This document shows positions 1 to 4,712 of a stretch of 6,107 nucleotides of DNA, piece by piece. The position numbers were made by a program, and so were the translations under genes. Numbering within the stretch: position 1 is the first letter of the stretch; every line of letters starts with the position of its first letter. Below the pieces are notes generated by a model. That model made no database searches and was not told the DNA's origin. It saw only the letters and a program-made list of their open reading frames with translations. Origin of the DNA: JASFQI01 sp050115555 (GTDB taxonomy: Bacteria > Desulfobacterota > DSM-4660 > Desulfatiglandales > HGW-15). The stretch is taken from the NCBI GenBank assembly GCA_050115555.1, contig JASFQI010000316.1, forward strand, positions 1-6,107, read 5' to 3'.

Positions 1-52
1 CAGACACCACTGCCGTGCCCACCAGGGCCCCTGTATATGGGTTCATCATCAT
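1..52 (-). CDS. 5' fragment of an unidentified leftward gene
   Basis: Only the first 17 codons are inside the window. The frame opens with three consecutive ATG codons (52, 49, 46) and reads MMMNPYTGALVGTAVVS, a short polar start turning hydrophobic, as at the N-terminus of a membrane or exported protein. GAGGAA lies 12 bases upstream of the first ATG, slightly far for a Shine-Dalgarno sequence. A sigma-54-like motif at 93-108 predicts a transcript start near 82, about 30 bases before the ATG, which favours this start. The same frame stays open upstream as far as the stop codon at 254-256, with an ATG at 199. A start there would place NPYTG near residue 53, where it resembles the D/N-P-Y-T-G motif of PepSY domains. 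The upstream stretch is AT-rich in part and its codons look non-coding, so I prefer the short reading. Product unknown. Confidence 0.42.
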   Translation of the reverse strand, partial: MMMNPYTGALVGTAVVS

Positions 53-66
53 CGGAATTTGCCGTT

Positions 67-89
67 CCTCAAGGGAATCACTCTTGAGG
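67..89. repeat. Inverted repeat around the predicted transcript start
   Basis: CCTCAAG (67-73) and CTTGAGG (83-89) are perfect 7-bp inverted repeats separated by nine bases. They span the start site predicted from the sigma-54-like motif at 93-108. They could be a protein-binding operator or a 5'-leader hairpin of the leftward transcript. Confidence 0.4.
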
Positions 90-92
90 TAA

Positions 93-108
93 AGCACGAA
101 ACGTGCCA
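93..108 (-). promoter_or_regulatory. Sigma-54-like -24/-12 promoter
   Basis: Read leftward the sequence is TGGCACGTTTCGTGCT. It matches the sigma-54 consensus TGGCACG-N4-TTGCW at every core position except one (G for the first T of TTGC), and the GG and GC dinucleotides have the required ten-base spacing. Transcription would start near 82, about 30 bases ahead of the ATG at 52. The core is also part of a perfect 5+5 inverted repeat (GCACG-AAA-CGTGC), so a repressor or activator site is an alternative. An enhancer-binding activator would be needed; none is encoded here. Confidence 0.5.
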
Positions 109-169
109 GCGAGGAAGACTTTTTTGATTTGGAAAAACAATGAGTTGTGGCGGTTACCGTCCACTGAAG

Positions 170-190
170 GATCCCTGGGGGCAGGGGATC
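170..190 (-). terminator. Possible weak terminator hairpin of the leftward operon
   Basis: GATCCC (170-175) pairs with GGGATC (185-190) around a nine-base loop. An alternative fold with one bulge extends the stem. It lies about 65 bases downstream of the stop codon of the DUF1285-like gene. No T-run follows on the leftward strand, so intrinsic termination is uncertain. Confidence 0.25.
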
Positions 191-253
191 GTCAGGCATA
201 TGACGGAGGCGGTTCCTATTGACACCCCCGGGGCGGCATCTCTCCCGATCGTA

Positions 254-796
254 TCACCCCCCTTCCTCGGGGATGCGATATCGTCTCCCCCGCACGCGAA
301 TGTACGCATTCTCCTCGTCGTCGAACTCCAGGAGGTCGGAGATGCGGACCAGGGCGTCCCCTGTGAATCGCACCCGATGTTCCCCCAAGCGCATGTAAAG
401 ATTGTCGTCCTGAATGAAAAGCTTTCGAGGGCGAAGCCGCTCCCGCCTCCCCGTGTTCATGACGAGCATCGCGTCCTCCTCGCCCATGATGACCTCAAAG
501 ACGAACAAGGCGGTATCCGCGTAGGGGAAGTAGACCTTCTCGTGAATGTCCCGGTGGTCCTGGGCCAGGTGGTACCCCTGTTCATCCCATTGAATGCACG
601 CGTGAAAGTGGCCGATGATCCTCGGGTTCTGGAAAAGCCCCTGCTCCAGGTGCCACCAGCGACCCCGCTCGTCCAGGCGGAAGACCGCCTGCTCCCGGGG
701 AATGACCACCTCTTTACGTTTCGCGTTCATCCTCTCCGCCTCCTCGATCAGCCTGTTCCCGGTCATCCGTCGATACGGCCCTGGCTTCCCCTTCAT
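254..796 (-). CDS. DUF1285-like conserved hypothetical protein
   Basis: A soluble protein of 180 residues with no signal peptide or membrane segment. The body is rich in beta-strand patterns: a G-R-W-W-H segment, then an IIGHF helix, Y-H-L, a Y-F-P-Y-A-D-T-A-L-F-V strand and a basic, Tyr-rich C-terminus. The order resembles that of DUF1285 proteins (dG.W...G..I.R...V..F...dg..YfLvTP.E...i.VeDaPFvav), but this is remembered resemblance, not a search. The tail holds two similar strands, NLYMRLGEHRVRF and NAYIRVRGRRYRI, suggesting a repeated hairpin unit. The start chosen is the ATG at 796, whose ATGA overlaps the stop of the upstream membrane-protein gene and implies translational coupling. An ATG at 844 adds 16 residues, has a better GAGAGG ribosome site and would make a 52-base overlap. 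Function unknown; probably works with the membrane protein. Confidence 0.72.
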   Translation of the reverse strand: MKGKPGPYRRMTGNRLIEEAERMNAKRKEVVIPREQAVFRLDERGRWWHLEQGLFQNPRIIGHFHACIQWDEQGYHLAQDHRDIHEKVYFPYADTALFVFEVIMGEEDAMLVMNTGRRERLRPRKLFIQDDNLYMRLGEHRVRFTGDALVRISDLLEFDDEENAYIRVRGRRYRIPEEGG

Positions 797-1761
797 CCCG
801 AGCTTTTTGGGCCCTGGATTTCGGATCTCCCCGCAGAAAACCATCCGATCCGCCTCTCACCTTCCGTTGACCCGCCGACGCGAACAAGCGATCCGGACAG
901 CCGGATCAGCCCCCAGAGAACGATCAGGGGGATCACAACCGTCTGGAGGAGGAACACCGTCATCAGGCTCATGATGTGATCGACCCCCGCTTCCACGGTC
1001 TCCTTCAGGGCATCCAGCCTGGCCTGAACATTGAGCATATCCTTGGTCTCCTGAGCTCGTTTTCGCAGGCTTTCCAACAAGCCGGCGTCCTCCTCTCCTT
1101 CCCCCTGCGCCGGGATCTCGATGGGCATTCGTACCTTTCCCCGGATCACCTCCAGACTTTCGGTGGATTGCTTGTATGTGTCGGCAAAAAACACGGTATC
1201 AAGGGCCTGGCTCGTGACTCCGACCACCGGAATGCAGAACCGTACCACCACGGCGGCGACGAGGATGCGGAGGCCGAGGGTCCGCAGCTTTGCCCTTCCC
1301 GCGTACAGCGGCAGCCAGAGTCCCGCAAGAAGAGCGGCCACAGCCAGGACCATGAGGACGCGGAACCCGACCCAGATACCGATTTCCAGCAGCGCCTTTT
1401 GAATCCCCAGGGACACCGTGCTCAGGAGCATGATCCAGGAAAAGCGCTCGATCAGATCATTGATCGGGTCGAGGATTTCTCCCACTGAGAGGCGAACCCC
1501 GACACCTGCGGGCGAAACGGCGAGCTCCGTTCCTTGCACCGCCGAGATCCCGGCGTTCAGAACACGCGCTGCAGCATAGGTGGCAAGGGCTTTGGCTACG
1601 GCACCGTTATAGTAGGACGAGGCGCGCGCATCCAGGTGCGAGACCGGCGTCTTCGACACCAGGCCCTCCAGGCCTTCGGTCAGGGCGAGCACTCCCATAA
1701 GAACGAGCAGGAGGCTCAGAAGGATCTTCACTCCCCGAGGTGAAGCTGCAAGTCGATTCAT
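793..1761 (-). CDS. Multi-pass membrane protein of unknown function
   Basis: This 322-residue protein has a first hydrophobic segment at about 12-28 (signal anchor or uncleaved helix). A mostly polar region of about 75 residues follows and ends in the acidic VGEILDPINDLIERFS motif (93-108). Hydrophobic helices follow at about 108-125, 129-152 and 163-183. A charged helical stretch (about 222-262) with coiled-coil character precedes the last helix (265-287), and the tail is short and basic. The pattern of one N-terminal helix, an extracytoplasmic loop, three clustered helices, a long helical loop and a last helix recalls conserved hypothetical inner-membrane proteins of proteobacteria, but I cannot name the family. 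The start is supported by AAAGGGGG eight bases upstream. It is the first gene of the leftward operon, with its stop overlapping the next gene's start, and has a plausible sigma-70 promoter at 1786-1814. Confidence 0.85.
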   Translation of the reverse strand: MNRLAASPRGVKILLSLLLVLMGVLALTEGLEGLVSKTPVSHLDARASSYYNGAVAKALATYAAARVLNAGISAVQGTELAVSPAGVGVRLSVGEILDPINDLIERFSWIMLLSTVSLGIQKALLEIGIWVGFRVLMVLAVAALLAGLWLPLYAGRAKLRTLGLRILVAAVVVRFCIPVVGVTSQALDTVFFADTYKQSTESLEVIRGKVRMPIEIPAQGEGEEDAGLLESLRKRAQETKDMLNVQARLDALKETVEAGVDHIMSLMTVFLLQTVVIPLIVLWGLIRLSGSLVRVGGSTEGERRIGWFSAGRSEIQGPKSSG

Positions 1762-1785
1762 GGGACGGCCCCCTTTCAGCGCCTC

Positions 1786-1814
1786 ATCATGACGTGTTCT
1801 TCAGCTTGCATCAA
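1786..1814 (-). promoter_or_regulatory. Candidate sigma-70 promoter of the membrane-protein operon
   Basis: Read leftward, TTGATG (1814-1809) and CATGAT (1791-1786) are separated by 17 bases. Each hexamer matches its consensus at four of six positions. Transcription would start near 1779, about 18 bases before the ATG at 1761, leaving room for the AAAGGGGG ribosome site. The match is moderate. Confidence 0.35.
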
Positions 1815-1926
1815 GGCCTTTTCCAGAAGCCGTGTGGGTCGATCTCGCCTGCCGACCGTCCGAGGACTCCACGCACCAGGGTGTTCCTATCCGGAAACGG
1901 CGTAAGGGAAGCATCCCCTGGACAGG

Positions 1927-1948
1927 AGGCCCGGCCCCCAGAGGGCCT
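1927..1948. repeat. GC-rich inverted repeat in the divergent intergenic region
   Basis: AGGCCC (1927-1932) and GGGCCT (1943-1948) form a six-base stem with a ten-base loop, followed on the plus strand by TTT. It sits between two divergent genes, where a terminator has no obvious gene to end. A regulatory or structural role is possible but unproven. Confidence 0.3.
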
Positions 1949-1953
1949 TTCAG

Positions 1954-1980
1954 CAGGCCTGAGCGGGAGACAGGCCTGTC
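1954..1980. repeat. Pair of CAGGCCTG palindromes
   Basis: CAGGCCTG occurs at 1954-1961 and again at 1971-1978. The second copy is the centre of a perfect 12-bp palindrome, GACAGGCCTGTC (1969-1980). Their centres are 17 bp apart. They lie just upstream of the ycgN-like promoter and overlap or touch its presumed -35 region. A dimeric regulator site is a reasonable guess. Confidence 0.4.
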
Positions 1981-2009
1981 TTCCCAAACGCCGGGAGTTG
2001 GATTATACT
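1981..2009 (+). promoter_or_regulatory. Candidate promoter of the ycgN-family gene
   Basis: TATACT at 2004-2009 is a good -10 hexamer (five of six). Seventeen bases upstream, TTCCCA (1981-1986) is only a weak -35. Transcription would start near 2016, about 23 bases before the TTG start, so the leader is short. The weak -35 next to palindromes suggests an activated or repressed promoter. Confidence 0.45.
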
Positions 2010-2038
2010 GGTGTTGCACGTGAAAAGGAGAGCTGCCC

Positions 2039-2557
2039 TTGAAAACCGGCACCCCCCCCTTCTGGAAAACCAAGTCCCTGGAACAAATGACCCCTGAGGA
2101 GTGGGAGTCCCTCTGCGACGGGTGTGGAAACTGCTGTCTGGAGAAGTTCGAAGATTGGGAGAGCGGCGAAATCCAAGTGTTTCCCGTGGCGTGCGAGTAT
2201 CTCGACGTCACCACCGGAAGATGTCTGATCTACGAGGAACGGACCCTGGTGAACAGCGACTGCCTGTCCCTCACCGCTGAGACCGTCAAGGAAATCCACT
2301 GGCTCCCCGAAACCTGCGCGTATCGCCTCCTTGCCGAGGGAAAGGATCTGCCCTGGTGGCATCCGCTCGTCTCGGGCCGTTCGAAAACGGTCCATGAGGC
2401 CGGAATATCCGTCTGCGACCGCGTGTTGCCCGGGTCCTTCGTTCATCCCGAAGACCTTCGAAAAAGTGGAAGGAAAAACATGCGGCGCTCGGCCGCACGA
2501 CGTGTCAAACGCCGACACAAGAGGTCTGCTGAGGGCGACCACGATCCGGTCCCCTGA
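2039..2557 (+). CDS. YcgN-family cysteine-cluster protein
   Basis: This is a 172-residue member of the YcgN/UPF0260 family of cysteine-rich proteins. The family is thought to bind a metal or iron-sulfur centre, but its biochemical role is not established. Family hallmarks visible: PFWKTKSLEQMTPEEWESLC at the start, a C-x2-C-x2-C-C cluster (Cys26, 29, 32, 33), further Cys at 52, 62 and 75, then WLPETCAYRLL (88-98) and LPWWHPLVSG with VHEAGISV (104-125). The start is TTG at 2039: AAGGAG lies about eight bases upstream, no better ATG exists, and homology begins within a few residues. Usual family length is about 150. Here residues 141-163 form a very basic Arg/Lys tail not typical of the family, possibly nucleic-acid binding or a drifted C-terminus. 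It stands alone and converges on the following leftward gene. Confidence 0.93.
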   Translation: MKTGTPPFWKTKSLEQMTPEEWESLCDGCGNCCLEKFEDWESGEIQVFPVACEYLDVTTGRCLIYEERTLVNSDCLSLTAETVKEIHWLPETCAYRLLAEGKDLPWWHPLVSGRSKTVHEAGISVCDRVLPGSFVHPEDLRKSGRKNMRRSAARRVKRRHKRSAEGDHDPVP

Positions 2558-2579
2558 CAGCGCAGGACAACGCCGCTGT
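2557..2579. terminator. Hairpin between convergent genes, possible bidirectional terminator
   Basis: ACAGCG (2557-2562) pairs with CGCTGT (2574-2579) around an 11-base loop. It fills the 22 bases between the stop codons of the ycgN-like gene and the leftward SGNH gene. It is followed by TTTA on the plus strand, a very short T-run. Position supports termination; stem length and T-run are weak. Confidence 0.35.
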
Positions 2580-4091
2580 TTACTCCCTTTGGCCCATCAG
2601 GGTCACGTCGTCCACCCAGAGGGTCCCGCTCCCTCCTTCAAAGGCAAAGGCCACGCCCATGGCCCGGGTCGGATCGAACCTGGTCGATGGATCTCCTTCC
2701 CATGAGGGCCGGGCCAGCCGATCCCATGGAATGTCCACGCGCTGCCATTCCGTTCCATCCGACTCCAACCGATACTCGAAATGGGACAGCCCGTCAGGAG
2801 ATGTGCCCTGGTAGGCCACCACGACCACGGGTTGTCCCGGCTCCTTTGTCCGCAAAAAGAGCTGCAGCCCCGTTGCAGCGGTCCAGTCCCGAGGCCGGTC
2901 GTAGACCAGGCTGCACGTGGCCCAGCTCTCCGGCGCAACGTCGTACGTGATGCACAGGGACGCCTTGCCGCTGTGGACCGTTTTTGAGTCGCGTTTAAAG
3001 TCGAGCCGGGTGGGTTTCTCGTGATCCAAAAAGGCTGTCCACGAAGACTCGCTTTTCTCGAAACCGTCAATCAGGCCCGGGACGGCCCTCTCCGTTCCTT
3101 TCGGCTCATCCTTCACCGGCGCTGCCGATTCGATTTCCTGGCTTGGGGAATGAGTTTCCTCGGGTTCCTCGGTCGTCTCCGGCGGCGGGCCGGGCGGTCC
3201 GCTCGCCAGCCACTGATTCACGTACGCATTCAGCAGGGGCACGAACTCCTGTGTGGCCTTTCGGTTCCCCGCAGGCGAGGGATGGTCGTCCCCGTTCGTG
3301 GGGTAGTAAAGGGTGTCTCGCCGGTCTTGAATCGAGTGCTTCACCCTGCCGCCCTCGACCCGGTGGTGATTCCGGGGACCGGTGAGGACATTGTAGAAGT
3401 CGAACACCCCTACGTTGCTCCCTTCGTATCTTTTTAGCCACTCCCGGGTAAGCCACTTGTTGAACGCACGTGCATTGGCCGAGTGTGAAGGATCCTGCAC
3501 TGGCGGGGCAGTGACGACGATAAAAAGCTTGTCCGGCCGGGTCGCAAAGAAGGCCAGCAGCTTGTTGTATACGGCCTTGGCATGACCCACGGTAAGACCT
3601 CCTTCCTGCCGCGGCGGATCCGTAGGGCGTCCCTCCAGATTGGAGTTCGGGAAGCAGGACTTGAACATCACCACCCGGTTCTCACCGCCGGGATCGCCCT
3701 GGGTCCGGGAGTAGGGGGAGTGCTTTCCGTTTTCCCGAAAGAGCGCCTTCAGGATGCGCCTGCTGTCAGGCCCGACGAACCACTCGGGCCAGTTCGGGAT
3801 GTCGGTCCGGTCGCCGATACCGTTCGGACCCCAGCCATAGTTCGTATCGCTCACAAAATAGTGGTTCTTTCCCAGGGCCTTTCCCAAGCCTCCATGATGG
3901 TCCGAAAGCCAGTTCTCACCACAGGAATGATGAATGAAAATCAGCTTGACCGGGTGTTCCGGAGGGCTTGCATTCAAGGCATACCCCTTCGCGGAAAAAA
4001 GGAACAAAATTAAGGCCAATAAGGATGCGAAAAGCATATATTTTTTGAATATAAAGGCCCTTATTCGACCGGTTCGCAGGAAGGTCGCCAT
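2580..4091 (-). CDS. Exported SGNH-type hydrolase with C-terminal carbohydrate-binding-like domain
   Basis: A 503-residue protein. The start is the ATG at 4091, with TAAGGAGG ideally placed upstream; an ATG at 4124 would add 11 residues but lacks such a site. Residues 16-38 form a long hydrophobic signal segment ending ...AKGYA before LNA, a likely signal peptidase I site. No lipobox is present. The N-terminal domain (about 47-295) begins LIFIHHSCGENWL, where Ser56 would be the SGNH nucleophile in place of GDSL. It contains KSCFPNSN (144-151), a candidate block with conserved Asn, and GDDHPSPAGN (267-276), equivalent to the catalytic Asp/His block. A Pro/Glu-rich linker (about 296-337) leads to a beta-sandwich-like domain (338-499) starting LIDGFE and ending LWVDDVTL. 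That pattern is seen in CBM11/CIA30-type galactose-binding-like domains. Probable role: esterase or deacetylase acting on an extracellular glycan. The substrate is unknown and both domain calls rest on motifs. Confidence 0.8.
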   Translation of the reverse strand: MATFLRTGRIRAFIFKKYMLFASLLALILFLFSAKGYALNASPPEHPVKLIFIHHSCGENWLSDHHGGLGKALGKNHYFVSDTNYGWGPNGIGDRTDIPNWPEWFVGPDSRRILKALFRENGKHSPYSRTQGDPGGENRVVMFKSCFPNSNLEGRPTDPPRQEGGLTVGHAKAVYNKLLAFFATRPDKLFIVVTAPPVQDPSHSANARAFNKWLTREWLKRYEGSNVGVFDFYNVLTGPRNHHRVEGGRVKHSIQDRRDTLYYPTNGDDHPSPAGNRKATQEFVPLLNAYVNQWLASGPPGPPPETTEEPEETHSPSQEIESAAPVKDEPKGTERAVPGLIDGFEKSESSWTAFLDHEKPTRLDFKRDSKTVHSGKASLCITYDVAPESWATCSLVYDRPRDWTAATGLQLFLRTKEPGQPVVVVAYQGTSPDGLSHFEYRLESDGTEWQRVDIPWDRLARPSWEGDPSTRFDPTRAMGVAFAFEGGSGTLWVDDVTLMGQRE

Positions 4092-4166
4092 AATCGTCCT
4101 CCTTAAAAAAGTGTACATTCTCATACGCCCTTGTGCACATAATAATACATCTCAGCGGCTCTCACG

Positions 4167-4204
4167 CATGGAACACATTTTCCGTTTTAAAAAATCTCAT
4201 GGAA
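4167..4204. repeat. CATGGAA direct repeats upstream of the sigma-54 motif
   Basis: CATGGAA occurs at 4167-4173 and 4198-4204, exactly 31 bp (about three helical turns) apart. They lie roughly 80 and 45 bp before the -24/-12 element at 4245-4260. The first is followed by TTTTCC, giving GGAA-N6-TTCC dyad symmetry. A paired binding site for an activator is possible; chance occurrence of a 7-mer pair is not excluded. Confidence 0.3.
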
Positions 4205-4244
4205 TTTCTGCCGGTTGAAGTCTTTTCCTTCAGTGTCCACGAAA

Positions 4245-4260
4245 TGGCACAACCCTTGCT
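4245..4260 (+). promoter_or_regulatory. Sigma-54 (-24/-12) promoter
   Basis: TGGCACAACCCTTGCT contains the sigma-54 core TGGCAC-N5-TTGCT with GG and GC separated by exactly ten bases, a full match to the core consensus. Transcription would start near 4271 and run rightward into the gap before the DUF72 gene. Nothing rightward is encoded there except the small frame at 4306-4464. The motif points away from the SGNH gene, so it cannot drive it. The gap upstream (4092-4244) is unusually AT-rich, as expected for a regulatory region. Confidence 0.65.
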
Positions 4261-4305
4261 CACTCTAGGTTGCAAACGGAGCAGATGGAAGGAGTCCAGT
4301 CGAAC

Positions 4306-4464
4306 GTGAAGTCATCCCGAAACCATGTAAACAGAGCCCTTCGAGCCTTGAACGTCCGAAACGCGAAACAGGGAATCCAAACAGCTAAAAAGTGCATCCA
4401 AATGATTCGCGAGGACCGTTCCAGCCACTCGCTGTACGACCGTCGCGGCTGCATTCGGCCTTAG
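4306..4464 (+). CDS. Small basic protein of unknown function (putative)
   Basis: A 52-residue frame starting at GTG 4306, with AAGGAG 11 bases upstream (slightly long spacing). In-frame alternatives are ATG at 4285 (GGAG only three bases away) and TTG at 4270, which would coincide with the predicted transcript start. The product has 13 Arg/Lys against three Asp/Glu. Residues 8-37 read as an amphipathic helix (VNRALRALNVRNAKQGIQTA and KKCIQMIRED), followed by a Ser-rich turn and SLYDRRG; Cys are at 30 and 49. Three things support it: a sigma-54 promoter 35 bases before the start, the helix pattern and hairpins after the stop. Third-position GC is lower than in neighbouring genes and I recognise no family, so a non-coding RNA or chance frame remains possible. 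Confidence 0.45.
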   Translation: MKSSRNHVNRALRALNVRNAKQGIQTAKKCIQMIREDRSSHSLYDRRGCIRP

Positions 4465-4481
4465 CGGTTCAAAAGACCGCT
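4463..4481 (+). repeat. Hairpin overlapping the stop codon of the small frame
   Basis: AGCGGT (4463-4468) pairs with ACCGCT (4476-4481) around a seven-base loop. The TAG stop of the small frame (4462-4464) runs into the stem. No T-run follows, so it is not a good terminator on its own. It could stabilise the 3' end of a short transcript. Confidence 0.35.
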
Positions 4482-4496
4482 GGGACCCGAAATATG

Positions 4497-4523
4497 GGAA
4501 TCTGAGCTTGTAAAGCAGATTCC
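4497..4523 (+). terminator. Candidate terminator of the small sigma-54 unit
   Basis: GGAATCTG (4497-4504) and CAGATTCC (4516-4523) form a perfect eight-base stem with an 11-base loop that can itself pair (GCTT/AAGC, alternative register). The stem is followed by the pyrimidine tract TTCCTCTCCCC. It lies 33 bases after the stop of the small frame. The tail has few T residues, so termination strength is uncertain. On the opposite strand it would be far downstream of the DUF72 gene. Confidence 0.45.
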
Positions 4524-4608
4524 TTCCTCTCCCCCCATCGGTAGATGGGTCGGCTTCGGGCGCAGGCGCCGGCACACTGCCGAGCAGAGTTAGTCCTTTC
4601 CCTCATGT

Positions 4609-4653
4609 CGGGGCGGGTAACGTCGAGATTGCCTCCAACGGCGACCCGCCCCG
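4609..4653. repeat. Long GC-rich hairpin downstream of the DUF72 gene
   Basis: CGGGGCGGGT (4609-4618) and ACCCGCCCCG (4644-4653) form a perfect ten-base stem, with a 25-base loop that contains a smaller GCC/GGC pairing. It starts 60 bases beyond the leftward DUF72 stop codon. The leftward strand has no T-run after it, so it may be a transcript-stabilising structure, a factor-dependent terminator aid or a structured RNA element. Confidence 0.45.
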
Positions 4654-4712
4654 GCCCTTCCTTTCCGGGTCGAGAATTCCCCAGGCAGGGATGAAAAACG
4701 GGATCACAGGCA

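Noticed and set aside
254..256. TGA separating two open frames in the same register, considered as selenocysteine or readthrough
   Set aside because: No downstream selenocysteine-insertion-type hairpin close to the codon was evident. The stretch after it looks non-coding, so an ordinary stop is the simpler reading.
140..979. A 279-codon open frame on the plus strand
   Set aside because: It is antisense to the two coupled leftward genes. The product is Pro/His/Arg-rich low-quality sequence, while the opposite strand gives well-formed proteins with ribosome sites.
976..1488. A 170-codon plus-strand frame
   Set aside because: It is the antisense of the membrane-protein gene. The product is hydrophilic with no recognisable pattern, whereas the minus strand has clear membrane helices.
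1801..2542. Two overlapping minus-strand frames across the divergent region and the ycgN-like gene
   Set aside because: The plus strand carries an unmistakable YcgN-family protein. The minus frames are its shadow plus intergenic sequence.
3021..3437. A plus-strand frame of 138 codons opposite the SGNH gene
   Set aside because: Antisense shadow of a high-GC gene; no ribosome site and no recognisable motif.
4463..4490. Sequence GGTTCAAAAG, considered as a tRNA T-arm
   Set aside because: No acceptor stem, anticodon arm or D-arm can be built around it.
4260..4575. Minus-strand frames opposite the putative small protein
   Set aside because: Their products are rich in Trp and Phe or Pro with no sensible pattern, and no promoter or good ribosome site precedes them. 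The plus strand has both.
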